From: Paenibacillus oceani
GTDB lineage: Bacteria > Bacillota > Bacilli > Paenibacillales > NBRC-103111
Length of the DNA stretch: 64,000 bases
Assembly (NCBI RefSeq): GCF_014705615.1
Contig: NZ_JACXJA010000027.1
Coordinates: 62,001 to 126,000 of the forward strand
Direction: 5' to 3'
Shown: piece after piece, positions 7,185-15,587 of the stretch
Numbering within the stretch: the stretch's first letter is position 1
How the letters are laid out: the number at the start of each line of letters is the position of its first letter
Made by a program: the position numbers and the translations under genes
The notes under the pieces: model-generated
The model's database searches: none
Seen by the model: the letters and a program-made list of their open reading frames with translations, nothing else
Told to the model about the DNA's origin: nothing

Positions 7185-8528
7185 ATGGATGGCAAGAAGA
7201 CCGGATTTCGCAATAAGCGGCTCGTGCCGTATCTAGCGGCCGGAACGGCCCTGCTGCTGCTGGCGGCGTGCGGGGGCAAGGAGAAGGAGGGGGACGCTCC
7301 AGGTCCGCAGCAAGGCGCGGCGAGTAAGGAGCCGGTAGAGCTGACCGTATGGCAGACGGTGCTTAACGTACCGGAGGAGCAGTTTATGCAGGAGTACGGC
7401 AACAAGATTAAGGAGAAGTTTCCCGAGGTGACGCTGCGATTCCTTCCCTACGCGGGGAAAGGGTCGACGATTAGTGATCTTCTGGCGGCCGGCCAAGTGC
7501 CGGATATTGTCTACGCCTCGATCGGGCATGTATTCTTCGGCATTCTCGATCCGAACCTGCAGTACGATATGACGGAGCTCATACAGAAAAATAAATTCGA
7601 TCTGAGCCGCTTCGACCCGGCCGTCATCGAACGGCAAAGATTGCTCGCCGGCGGTGGAATCTACGGACTGCCCACTTCGATGGATACGCTGGTGCTGTAT
7701 TACAACAAAGACATTTTCGACAAATTCGGGCTGTCGTATCCGCGAAACGGCATGACCTGGGACGAAACCTACGAGCTGGCGAGAAAGCTGAACCGGACGG
7801 AGGACGGCGTCTCCTATCGCGGGGTCGGGATGGCGATGGGGGCCATGTTCACCGTCAATCCACTCTCTCTTCAGTCGGTCGATCCGGCTACGGGCAAATC
7901 GAGGTTTGTATCCGACGACGGGTTCAAAAAGCTGTTCGACAACTTTGCGCGGTTTTATCATCTGCCCGGCAACGGGGTGGACAAACAAACCGCCGCGCTT
8001 GCCAAGCAGCGGGAGATGTTCGACAAGGAGAAGGTGACGGCGATGTTCGTCAATACCGCTGCTTTCGCTACGTCGACCTATAAGGATACGATGAACTGGG
8101 ACGTCGTGCGGCTGCCGTCTTTCAGCGAATCGCCCGGCGTCGGCTCGCAGCCGATCCCCACCTATTTTTATATTACAAATCCGAGCAAGAAAAAAGAGAA
8201 GGCGTTCGAGGTCATCTCCTATCTGACGTCGGATGAATTCCAGCATTACGCCTCCAAAAAAGGCAAGTACACGGTGCTGTCCGACCCGAAGATCCGGAAT
8301 ACGTTCGGGGACGACATCCCTTACTTCCAAGGGAAAAACGTCAAAGGAATGTTCCCGGTCAAAAATGCGCTGCCGGCGCCGCTTACCAAGTTCGACAGCC
8401 TTGCCTTGGCAAGCCTTAACGCGCAGTTCGATCAGGTGATCATCGGGCCGAAGGATGTTAATACAGCGCTCCGGGAAGCCGCGGAGGATGCGGACAAGAA
8501 AATCGAAGCAGAGAAGAAAAAGCAGTGA
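7185..8528 (+). CDS. Extracellular solute-binding lipoprotein (ABC importer family 1)
   Basis: A 447-residue lipoprotein. Residues 1-28 are a signal peptide ending in the lipobox LLAAC (Cys29), then a Gly/Glu-rich spacer and a family-1 carbohydrate-binding-protein fold (QVPDIVYASIGH, GIYGLPTSMDTLVLYYNKD, GMTWDETYELARKL). It should be lipid-anchored outside the membrane and capture a sugar or oligosaccharide. AAAGGGGGAA precedes ATG 7185. The next gene is a clear paralogue, but no permease genes adjoin, so it is an orphan binding protein: it may use a distant permease or serve as a sensor. The two upstream cre-like sites and divergent AraC gene suggest carbon-source control. Confidence 0.9.
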   Translation: MDGKKTGFRNKRLVPYLAAGTALLLLAACGGKEKEGDAPGPQQGAASKEPVELTVWQTVLNVPEEQFMQEYGNKIKEKFPEVTLRFLPYAGKGSTISDLLAAGQVPDIVYASIGHVFFGILDPNLQYDMTELIQKNKFDLSRFDPAVIERQRLLAGGGIYGLPTSMDTLVLYYNKDIFDKFGLSYPRNGMTWDETYELARKLNRTEDGVSYRGVGMAMGAMFTVNPLSLQSVDPATGKSRFVSDDGFKKLFDNFARFYHLPGNGVDKQTAALAKQREMFDKEKVTAMFVNTAAFATSTYKDTMNWDVVRLPSFSESPGVGSQPIPTYFYITNPSKKKEKAFEVISYLTSDEFQHYASKKGKYTVLSDPKIRNTFGDDIPYFQGKNVKGMFPVKNALPAPLTKFDSLALASLNAQFDQVIIGPKDVNTALREAAEDADKKIEAEKKKQ

Positions 8529-8676
8529 ATGCGGCGGCCCGTCGTCCAGTCGATAGTTCCTGCTGGTATATGACGTAAGAAGCCGCGGCGTGCGGTGTCG
8601 GACTTCGACTATGGCCGGATTGGGGACGGGTGCGGGTGAAGTGAGTCCAATTTTGTAAAGAGAGCGGGGATAATCG

Positions 8677-10008
8677 ATGGCCAGATGCAGATGGACGGCA
8701 TGTCTTGGCATAGCGGCTATGTTGATGCTGGCCGCATGCGGCGGCAACGGAGAGGGGGGCGGCAGCGATGCCGCGAGCGGGGGCGATAGTGCGCCCCCCA
8801 AGCCGGCCGAGCCGGTAACGCTGCAATTTTTCCATACGTCGACGGGGGTATCAGTAGATAAGTTTATGGACGATTACGGGAATGCGATTAAGAAAAAGTT
8901 TCCGCATGTAACCCCGGTATTCACCCCTCTGGGGAAAGGAAATACGATCCCGGAGTTGATTGCGGCGGGAAATACAATCGATATTCTGTGGGCCTCGATC
9001 GGCCATCTGCACGGAAACTTGTTGGAATACAACTTGCAATATGACATGTCGGAGCTGATCAAAAAATCGAATTTCGACCTGAACCGGTTCGAGCCAACCA
9101 GTATCGAGATGATGCGCCAGTCGGCGAAGGGGGGGATCTACGGCTTGCCGATCGGCAATTCCTCCGCAGCTTTATTTTATAACAAAGATCTATTCGACAA
9201 GTTCGGGGTGCCCTATCCGAAGGACGGGATGACGTGGGATGAAACCTACGAGCTCGCCAAGCGGATGACCCGTCAGGACGGAGGCAAGTTGTACCGGGGG
9301 ATGACGTTTTCCTTCCAGCATATGGCGCTGTTGAACCAGTTCTCGCTTCCGCATATCGATCCGGCCAGCGGTAAAGCGACGTTCTCCTCGGATTCGAAGT
9401 GGGCGGTGTTTACGGATAATTTCTTGCGCTTCAACCGGATTCCCGGCAATGAGGTCGATGCGAAGCAGATGCTGCTTGCTTACCAGAGCAGCGCGTTTTT
9501 CGACGAAAAAATATCGGCCATGCACGCGACGCTTAGCGGCGGCAACCCTTGGGCGAGCGACAACATGGGGATGATCGATGTCGTCACGCTGCCGACCTTC
9601 AAGGAGCTTCCGGGAGTGGGCCCGCAAGGATACCCTTATTATTTCAACATTACGTCGATGAGCAAGCACAAGGAGCAGGCGTTCGAAGTGATCGCATACC
9701 TTGCTTCGGACGAATTCCAGATGGAGCGTTCGAAGAAAGGCTTCCTGAGCGCTTTAAAAAACCCGGCCGTTCATCAGGCGTTTGGTCAAGATTCGCCATC
9801 CCTGCAAGGCAAAGGACTGAATTTGAAAGCGCTGATCCCGGAGAAGCTGGCCCGTCCGGCGCTGAAGACGAAATATCAGAGTATCGCCGACCAGCGGTTG
9901 ATGGCTGGCTGGTACGAGATGGTGCAGGGCAAAAAGGACGTCAACACCGGACTGGGTCAGGCAGCCGAGACGACGGACAAAGCGATCGAAGCGCAAAAAG
10001 GAAAGTGA
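8677..10008 (+). CDS. Extracellular solute-binding lipoprotein, paralogue of the preceding gene
   Basis: A 443-residue lipoprotein with lipobox LAAC (Cys21), a Gly/Ser-rich spacer, and the same blocks as its neighbour in order: WASIGH, NLQYDMSELIKKSNFDLNRF, GGIYGLP, YNKDLFDKFG, GMTWDETYELAKRM. By eye roughly two in five residues agree with the gene at 7185, pointing to an old tandem duplication followed by divergence in the ligand-contact region. AGAGAGCGGGGATAATCG precedes ATG 8677. It lies 148 bp after the first copy and 49 bp before the beta-helix gene, so the three are probably one transcript. No permease adjoins. Confidence 0.9.
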   Translation: MARCRWTACLGIAAMLMLAACGGNGEGGGSDAASGGDSAPPKPAEPVTLQFFHTSTGVSVDKFMDDYGNAIKKKFPHVTPVFTPLGKGNTIPELIAAGNTIDILWASIGHLHGNLLEYNLQYDMSELIKKSNFDLNRFEPTSIEMMRQSAKGGIYGLPIGNSSAALFYNKDLFDKFGVPYPKDGMTWDETYELAKRMTRQDGGKLYRGMTFSFQHMALLNQFSLPHIDPASGKATFSSDSKWAVFTDNFLRFNRIPGNEVDAKQMLLAYQSSAFFDEKISAMHATLSGGNPWASDNMGMIDVVTLPTFKELPGVGPQGYPYYFNITSMSKHKEQAFEVIAYLASDEFQMERSKKGFLSALKNPAVHQAFGQDSPSLQGKGLNLKALIPEKLARPALKTKYQSIADQRLMAGWYEMVQGKKDVNTGLGQAAETTDKAIEAQKGK

Positions 10009-10057
10009 CGATGCGCCATAAAACCGAAACTGTATCCAGGAAAGGGGATAACCAGCA

Positions 10058-11812
10058 ATGACGTCACACAACTTCGGCAAGGGAGAGATCGGAGGCAGCG
10101 AGAGCAGACAACGGGATATGAATAACGGAAGTTTCTCTGACACGACACAATGGCAGGAGGAAACGGATACGGCCAAAGCAGACCTGGGGATGGTGCACGC
10201 CTCCAAGGGCGGGCGATTCAGTCGGCGGGCGCTGCTGTCTACGATGGGGATGGCCGGAGTCGCTCTCGTAGGAGGCGGGACAGCCGGCGCGCTCGATCTG
10301 CTGCAGGGAGGCTCGGAGGAGGGGCGAGGCAACGGGAACGGAGGCAATGGCGGCAATGGAGGTCACGGCGGCGGCAATCCGTATCAACAGCAGCAGAGGA
10401 TTGTCATAGTAACAGATCCGCAGTTCGGAGCGAGTCCGGACAAAACCGACAATACGGCGGAGATCCAGGCTGCGATCGACTATGCCAGCGCCCAAGGGGG
10501 CGGGGTCGTCTTTTTCCCGTGCGGCGAGTACAACATTACCGGCATACAGGCGAAGCCAAACGTCACGCTGAAAGGAGAAAACGCTGGCGCGTCCCGCTTG
10601 CTGAACACGGCCGTTAACGGAAATCCGGCGATTCAGTACCGGCCGGCCCCAGAAACGCCGTATGATGCGAACAACGTCGACATGCTGGCCAATTTCTGGA
10701 TGGAGGATCTGGGCGTGATCGGCAATCCGCAATCGGGTGCGGGCATTTACCTGCTCTACACGATGAAGCGCGGAAGAGCCAAGAACGGTCTGAACCGATG
10801 CGTCATCCAGAGCCATGGGGGGATAGGCGTACACTGGCGGTACGGCGATTCGCTGTCCATCACCGATTGCGATATCGGGAAGAACGGCTCGCACGGCATA
10901 TACGCCTTCGAGTTCAGCAATGTAATGACGGTAGTCGGGGGCGTCATCCATGAGAATGGCGGCAACGGCATTTACTGGAACCATGTCGCTTCCAACTGTA
11001 CCGTCTTTGGCTGTTCGATACACGATAACGCGAAGGCCGGGGTCCTCGCCCAAAACGCCGAGCAGCCGTCCATCCTGTTCTGTGCCTTCAACCGGAATGG
11101 CAAAACGACAAATTTGCCGGGTGTCCAGCTGACCGGCTTTGAGCAGAAGAAGGTGGTTGCGGCAACCGTCATGGGATGTTTATTCGGCGACAATTCGCCG
11201 AACGGCTACGATATCTCTTGCAGCTACGTCGAAAGCGCTAATTTGTACAACAACTACTTCTACGGCGTCAATAGCGGAAAGCCGTCCTATATCCGACTCG
11301 CCACCTGGGCGAAGGGCATCAGTATCCGGGGCAATCACTGGCATACGACGAAGGGATCGCCGGCTAAAATCACGACGAACAACTCCCCCAATATTTCCTA
11401 CTTTCTCGACGATTCCGGGGATACGGGGCCGCTGCTGAACCAGGTGCTGGTCGGCCGCACTTTGCAATATACGCTCGGTCAGGCGTCCGATACGCTCCTG
11501 CAGTCAACCGTAGGTGACAGCGAGCCGCTTCCGAGATTCCGGATTCAAGCGGGCGGATCGATGGAATTCGGCAACGGCGCGGCGATGACGGCGGCGTTCG
11601 GGCCGGATGCGGCCACAGGCGGTCTGGGCCTGCGCTCGAGCGTTCGGCTTAGCTCCGATCAAGGGCTGGCGGCCGCGTCAAGCGATTATTCGACCAAACC
11701 GCTGCAGTTGGGCGGCTACTGCTTATGGGTGGATGCCGGCGGCAAGCTGCGGATCAAGCAGGGCGATCCGTTGTCAGATACCGACGGGACAGTGGTAGGC
11801 CTGCAAGACTAA
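10058..11812 (+). CDS. Tat-exported right-handed beta-helix (pectate-lyase-like) protein
   Basis: A 584-residue protein. A long hydrophilic N region leads to a twin-arginine signal (FSRRALLS near residue 54, then a hydrophobic stretch), a Gly/Asn-rich linker (about 85-105), and a pectate-lyase-superfamily beta-helix: TDNTAEIQAAIDYASAQGG, GVVFFPCGEYNI, then repeated coil rungs with stacked Asn/Gly (about 160-460). The C-terminal 100 residues look like a small beta domain. Such proteins cleave or bind pectin or other polysaccharides; no catalytic residues can be assigned by eye. AAAGGGGATAACCAGCA precedes ATG 10058. Last gene of the orphan-binding-protein group, suggesting that the released oligosaccharide is the ligand of the two lipoproteins. 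Confidence 0.82.
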   Translation: MTSHNFGKGEIGGSESRQRDMNNGSFSDTTQWQEETDTAKADLGMVHASKGGRFSRRALLSTMGMAGVALVGGGTAGALDLLQGGSEEGRGNGNGGNGGNGGHGGGNPYQQQQRIVIVTDPQFGASPDKTDNTAEIQAAIDYASAQGGGVVFFPCGEYNITGIQAKPNVTLKGENAGASRLLNTAVNGNPAIQYRPAPETPYDANNVDMLANFWMEDLGVIGNPQSGAGIYLLYTMKRGRAKNGLNRCVIQSHGGIGVHWRYGDSLSITDCDIGKNGSHGIYAFEFSNVMTVVGGVIHENGGNGIYWNHVASNCTVFGCSIHDNAKAGVLAQNAEQPSILFCAFNRNGKTTNLPGVQLTGFEQKKVVAATVMGCLFGDNSPNGYDISCSYVESANLYNNYFYGVNSGKPSYIRLATWAKGISIRGNHWHTTKGSPAKITTNNSPNISYFLDDSGDTGPLLNQVLVGRTLQYTLGQASDTLLQSTVGDSEPLPRFRIQAGGSMEFGNGAAMTAAFGPDAATGGLGLRSSVRLSSDQGLAAASSDYSTKPLQLGGYCLWVDAGGKLRIKQGDPLSDTDGTVVGLQD

Positions 11813-11854
11813 AGCATCGCAGCCGGGTCCGCATCGCAAACAGGAAAATCCCCG

Positions 11855-11883
11855 TTGCAACAACCCGCAAGTTCCGGTATGAT
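11855..11883 (+). promoter_or_regulatory. Predicted sigma-A promoter of the UMP-kinase-like gene
   Basis: TTGCAA (11855-11860), 17 bp, TATGAT (11878-11883). The predicted transcript would carry a leader of about 190 nt before ATG 12080. Confidence 0.5.
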
Positions 11884-12021
11884 CCTAAGAAGGAACAATC
11901 GGGAAGGGGCGACGGGATGATGCGGATCGGAGCGGAAGGCGGCTATATGTCCGGATGGAACGTCGGTTCGTCATTTGCCCGCTGTGTGGGTCAAGTCCTT
12001 ACTTTCAATTTCGGTCAACAG

Positions 12022-12053
12022 CGCCAAGCCTTCCGGCTTTGGCGTTATTTTTT
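12022..12053 (+). terminator. Terminator-like hairpin just before the UMP-kinase-like gene (possible attenuator)
   Basis: CGCCAAGCC, loop TTCC, GGCTTTGGCG (one bulged T), then TTATTTTTT. It lies downstream of the predicted promoter and only 11 bp before the ribosome site GGAGGTG, so it could stop leader transcripts. It could equally be the terminator of the upstream beta-helix operon. Confidence 0.6.
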
Positions 12054-12079
12054 GTCCAATCACGGAGGTGTGTCTAGGG

Positions 12080-12817
12080 ATGAGGTACAGAAGAGTGTTG
12101 GTCAAATTAAGCGGTGGGGCGATATCGGGCGAAGAGGCGACGGGGTTCGATCACGGGAGGCTGGAGCATATCGCGGATGAAGTGCTGGCGGTAACGCAGC
12201 TCGGCATCGAAGTGTGTCTGGTGATCGGCGGAGGCAATATTTTCCGCGGCAATATGGCGGAGGCGTGGGGCATTGAGCGGGCGGAGGCGGACAATATCGG
12301 GACGCTGGCGACCGTGATCAACAGCCTGATGCTGCGCGGCGTCCTGAAGTCGAAGACCGGCAAGGAGGTCCGGGTCATGTCTTCGCTTGCCGTTAATGCG
12401 GTAGCCGAGCCGTATATCCGGTTGCGCGCCATTCATCATCTGGAGAAAGGGTATGTCGTCATCTTCGCGGGCGGCAACGGCCAGCCGTATGTGACGACCG
12501 ATTACCCGTCGGTGCAGCGGGCGCTTGAAGTGAACGCACAGGCGATCCTGGTCGCCAAGCAGGGCGTTGACGGCGTATACGACAGCGATCCGAAGCGCAA
12601 CCGGGAGGCGAGATTGTTCGCTTCGCTGCCTTACGATGAAGTGATCCGGCGGGATTTGAAGGTGATGGACTCGTCGGCCTTTATCCTGGCGCGGGATTAC
12701 GGCATACCGCTGCATGTGTTCAACTTCGACCGGGCGGGTGCGATGAAACGGATTTGCGAAGGGGCTGACGAAGGCACTGTCGTTCGGGCGGGGGCGGATG
12801 TGCGCTTTGCTACATAA
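12080..12817 (+). CDS. Divergent UMP kinase (PyrH-like amino acid kinase)
   Basis: A 245-residue amino-acid-kinase-fold protein, the normal PyrH length. GGAGGTG 9 bp before ATG 12080 fixes the start; longer frames have no support. VKLSGGAISG, LVIGGGNIFRG, DNIGTLATVINSLMLRG and AKQGVDGVYDSDPK match PyrH blocks, but the nucleotide/UMP loop reads AGGNGQPYVTTDYPSVQRAL where usual PyrH has GTGNPFFTTDTAAALRA. UMP kinase makes UDP from UMP and ATP. The altered loop, and the absence of tsf/frr neighbours normally found with pyrH, suggest a second, specialised copy. It has its own predicted promoter and a terminator-like leader hairpin, and ends at a strong terminator. Confidence 0.82.
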   Translation: MRYRRVLVKLSGGAISGEEATGFDHGRLEHIADEVLAVTQLGIEVCLVIGGGNIFRGNMAEAWGIERAEADNIGTLATVINSLMLRGVLKSKTGKEVRVMSSLAVNAVAEPYIRLRAIHHLEKGYVVIFAGGNGQPYVTTDYPSVQRALEVNAQAILVAKQGVDGVYDSDPKRNREARLFASLPYDEVIRRDLKVMDSSAFILARDYGIPLHVFNFDRAGAMKRICEGADEGTVVRAGADVRFAT

Positions 12818-12856
12818 CGCTAGGGGCGCAGAGGGCAAAGATAAGCTTACAGGAAG

Positions 12857-12889
12857 GCGGGGGAGGAAGCTCACCCCGCACTTTTTTTT
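12857..12889 (+). terminator. Intrinsic terminator of the UMP-kinase-like gene
   Basis: GCGGGG, 11-nt loop, CCCCGC, then AC and eight T. Confidence 0.85.
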
Positions 12890-12897
12890 CGATTCGC

Positions 12898-12925
12898 TTG
12901 AAATCTGCCGGTGGTGAACTATACT
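12898..12925 (+). promoter_or_regulatory. Predicted promoter of nadE
   Basis: TTGAAA (12898-12903), 16 bp, TATACT (12920-12925), lying about 85 bp before the nadE start and after the upstream terminator. Confidence 0.45.
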
Positions 12926-13008
12926 GATGTTAGGAAGTCTGACGTTGGGTTTGTTGAGCGGCAAGAAAACGCCTGTTTCATGATGAACATAGAAGGGTGA
13001 TGGGGACG

Positions 13009-13818
13009 ATGAGCCTGCAGCAGGATATTATCGCCCGGCTTGGGGTCAAGCCGGATATCGATGTCGATGCGGAAATTCGCAAGCGGGTCGACTTTTTGAA
13101 GCAATATGTGCTGGATTCGGAGGTGACCGGCCTGCTGATCGCGATCAGCGGAGGCATCGACAGCGCTGTGGCAACGGGGTTGTGCAAGCTGGCTACGGAC
13201 GAGCTGTCGAAGGAGAAGGGCCTGGAGTATATTACGCTCGGCGTGTTCCAGCCTTATGGAGAACAGGCGGACATCTCCGACAGCTATTCGGTGGCGGAAG
13301 CGTTCAAACTGACACACAAGGTGGAGACGAACATCGAGCAGGCTGTCGACGAGATCGCGCTGGAGGTCGAGTACGGCTTCAAGTCGCTCGGCATTCACCG
13401 GCACATCAGCCGGGCCGGCAAAGGCAACGTGAAAGCCCGCACGCGGATGGTCGTCCAGTACGCCCTGGCGTTTGATATGAACCTGCTTGTGGTCGGCACG
13501 GACCATGCTTCGGAGGCGATTACCGGATTTTTCACCAAATACGGCGACGGCGCAGTCGATCTTACGCCGCTCAGCTCGCTGAACAAGCGCCAGGTCCGTC
13601 AACTGGCCGTACGTCTCGGCGTTCCGCAGCCGATCTTGGACAAAGCGCCTACGGCCGGCTTGTGGGAAGGCCAGACCGACGAGCAGGAGCTCGGCATCAC
13701 GTATGAGGACAACAGCAATTACCTGGAAGGCAAGGAGATCGACCCGGCCGCCCGGGAAAAGCTGGAGAGACAATATCTGAAGACCGAGCACAAGCGGTCG
13801 CCTATCCCGGGGATTTAA
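13009..13818 (+). CDS. nadE: NH3-dependent NAD+ synthetase
   Basis: A 269-residue cytoplasmic enzyme that makes NAD+ from deamido-NAD+, ATP and ammonia. The P-loop AISGGIDSAVA near residue 48 binds ATP; VKARTRMVVQYALA, VVGTDHASEAITGFFTKYGDG and DKAPTAGLWEGQTDE are standard NadE blocks. There is no glutaminase domain, as expected for the ammonia-using type. ATG 13009 is chosen over GTG 12997 because the protein then begins MSLQQDI, matching the Bacillus NadE start, and AGAAGGG lies upstream. Single-gene unit with its own predicted promoter. Confidence 0.96.
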   Translation: MSLQQDIIARLGVKPDIDVDAEIRKRVDFLKQYVLDSEVTGLLIAISGGIDSAVATGLCKLATDELSKEKGLEYITLGVFQPYGEQADISDSYSVAEAFKLTHKVETNIEQAVDEIALEVEYGFKSLGIHRHISRAGKGNVKARTRMVVQYALAFDMNLLVVGTDHASEAITGFFTKYGDGAVDLTPLSSLNKRQVRQLAVRLGVPQPILDKAPTAGLWEGQTDEQELGITYEDNSNYLEGKEIDPAAREKLERQYLKTEHKRSPIPGI

Positions 13819-13933
13819 CGGTCCGCTTACGGATTGTCATTCGTAACGAGCGAAGCTTCCGGCTTGTGGTACTGCGCTATAGGAGTTTAGAGTGCAGGGC
13901 CACAGGGTACACAGCGCGGGACATGGGGCGCGG

Positions 13934-13989
13934 AGTACAGAGTATAGAGTATAGAGTACAGATTACAGATTACAGATTACAGATTACAA
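13934..13989. repeat. Heptamer tandem repeat (AGTATAG/ATTACAG)
   Basis: Eight contiguous 7-bp units: AGTACAG, AGTATAG twice, AGTACAG, then ATTACAG three times and ATTACAA. The unit changes from AGTA to ATTA midway, indicating local slippage. It lies between the nadE stop and its terminator, so it is transcribed. Confidence 0.9.
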
Positions 13990-13997
13990 AGCACTAG

Positions 13998-14034
13998 GCA
14001 CGGACGAGTCTGCGGACCTTCCGTGCTTTTTGTT
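13998..14034 (+). terminator. Intrinsic terminator downstream of nadE
   Basis: GCACGGA, 15-nt loop, TCCGTGC, then TTTTTGTTTT. It lies 180 bp after the nadE stop, beyond the heptamer repeat. Confidence 0.7.
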
Positions 14035-14084
14035 TTGCTGGAAATTAAGGGTCTGGATGCCCGCGCGCGCTCTTGGTATCGTTG

Positions 14085-14262
14085 TCCGTCCGCTTATAGG
14101 AAGTCCGGCTTCCTCTATTTTCCGGAAATAGGTGTAACGGGTCATTTACCGGAACAATTATTTCCGTTATTTCGGCGAAAATAGACAAATTCGGCTTCGC
14201 ATCGAACAATAACGGAACTAAAACTTCCGTAAAGCTGGTCGATGACCCCATGTAACAGAAAT
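14085..14262. repeat. Palindrome-rich dispersed intergenic repeat, copy 1
   Basis: Contains GGAAGT and TTCCTCTATTTTCC, TTTCCGTTATTT and ATAACGGAACTAAAAC followed by TTCCGTAA. The same words in the same order occur at 49160-49380. The region around it (13990-14579) has no gene. Confidence 0.6.
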
Positions 14263-14382
14263 AGAGGAAACGATTCTTCCGGTTCTGCAGCTTTCCGGTA
14301 CTATGGACAGCGCCCCAAAACCTAAAGAGCCTCCAGGTGTATGGAGTATTTCGATTTCTTTTTCTTGATGCCTTCTCGATTA

Positions 14383-14414
14383 AGTGGATAAGATGTGCAT
14401 AATCCTGTGGATAA
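14383..14414 (+). promoter_or_regulatory. Second DnaA-box cluster (three boxes)
   Basis: AGTGGATAA at 14383, TGTGCATAA at 14394 and TGTGGATAA at 14406; the last two are perfect matches to the DnaA box on the minus strand. Spacings are 11 and 12 bp, all in one orientation. Lies in the 760-bp gene-free stretch after nadE. Confidence 0.6.
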
Positions 14415-14579
14415 CCTGCCGAATCGACTACGCAAATAGAGGATGCAGGGGGCTAGGCTGGTGAATAAATAGAAAACCGGGATCCCGTATGCAAGAAGGA
14501 TCCCGGCTAAGCGCAGTCAGTCTATTTAGCCCGCTTGAAGCGCTTCGTCTACCTATCTCTCGCTATAGAGTATTCCGCC

Positions 14580-15587
14580 TCACTTGCCCATTCCCAGTAC
14601 TTCTGCCCCGGCATCCGCCTCGATCGTCAGCCTGCTGGTGGCGAGTACATCGTCGTGAGTTAACGTACCGCGTTCCCCATGGATTCGGGAGAGGAAGTCC
14701 GCCGTCAACGATTGATCCGGCTGTACGAGCTCCACTTGCTCAAGCGGCTGCGAATCGGTCACGCGCAGGTACAGCTCGTCCGCACCCGACACGGAAGGAT
14801 CTCCGCTCAGCCGCAGCTCGGCGAACCCTCTTGTCCCGTTGACGAAGATCCGGCAATCTCCCCACGTCCAGCTTTTGTCGGGCGTGTGCCAATCCGAGTA
14901 CAACATCCCGATCGCCCCGCCGCTCATCACGACTTGAGCGGAAGCGGCATCGAGGAACTCCGGATATTCCGGCAGCTCGTTTTTGGCGACGACCGTGTTC
15001 ACAGACACGGCCTCCTGGCCGGTCAGCCAGCGCAGCAGGTCGAAGTCGTGCACGAACAGGTCGATGACGATGCCGCCGTTTTGTTCCTTGGAGAAGTGCC
15101 AGGCCGCCCGCGAAGACGGATTAAGCCGATGCGGCTTGCGCATCATAATACTGGCGATCTGCCCAAGCTCTCCTGCCTCAATTGCGCGTTTGAGCGTATA
15201 CACGGCCGGGCGGTAGCGCTCGGTGAGCAGCATCCCGACCTGAATGCGCCCGCGCCGGATGACCGCTTCCAGTCGGTCCAGCTTGTCCCGGTCCGTAACG
15301 GCCGGCTTATCCACCATGATATGTTTGCCGTGCTGCTCGCACCATTCGATAATCTCGATCTTCTCGCTGTTGATCGCGGCAGATCCGATCACCGTCACCG
15401 AATCGTCCAGGAAAACGTCCCGTGACTGAACCAGCGGGATGTTGTATTTCTGGGCGAGCTGCTCCGCCAAAGAAGGGTCGTCCTTCTCATACACGCCGGC
15501 GCAGACGTGGCCAAGCGCAAGCATTTCTTCGATAAAGATCGTAACATGAGCATGCCGGCAGCCTATAATTCCGAATCGGATGGACAT
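14580..15587 (-). CDS. Gfo/Idh/MocA family NAD(P)-dependent oxidoreductase
   Basis: A 335-residue dehydrogenase. RFGIIGCRHAH at the N terminus is the Rossmann dinucleotide site; GKHIMVDKPAV carries the catalytic Lys-Pro motif of the family; GGIVIDLFVHDFDLLRWLTG carries the Asp-x-x-His region. It likely oxidises or reduces a sugar or inositol derivative. The start at 15587 is preceded by GAGGAGAGAGGA; upstream in-frame codons lack conservation. It is divergent from the importer-YesMN operon at 15815 and probably processes the sugar taken up by it. Confidence 0.9.
   Translation of the reverse strand: MSIRFGIIGCRHAHVTIFIEEMLALGHVCAGVYEKDDPSLAEQLAQKYNIPLVQSRDVFLDDSVTVIGSAAINSEKIEIIEWCEQHGKHIMVDKPAVTDRDKLDRLEAVIRRGRIQVGMLLTERYRPAVYTLKRAIEAGELGQIASIMMRKPHRLNPSSRAAWHFSKEQNGGIVIDLFVHDFDLLRWLTGQEAVSVNTVVAKNELPEYPEFLDAASAQVVMSGGAIGMLYSDWHTPDKSWTWGDCRIFVNGTRGFAELRLSGDPSVSGADELYLRVTDSQPLEQVELVQPDQSLTADFLSRIHGERGTLTHDDVLATSRLTIEADAGAEVLGMGK

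Noticed and set aside
7233-8801. Long minus-strand open frame (over 500 codons) opposite the first binding-protein gene
   Set aside because: It mirrors the codon bias of the real gene, has no ribosome site and no recognisable domain, while the plus strand has a lipobox and family motifs.
11917-12180. Leader peptide frame from ATG 11917 running into the UMP-kinase gene
   Set aside because: It overlaps the kinase in another frame and has no regulatory codon run; it adds nothing beyond the attenuator hairpin.
13934-13989. Heptamer array considered as CRISPR
   Set aside because: Units are contiguous and only 7 bp, without spacers; no cas genes are present.
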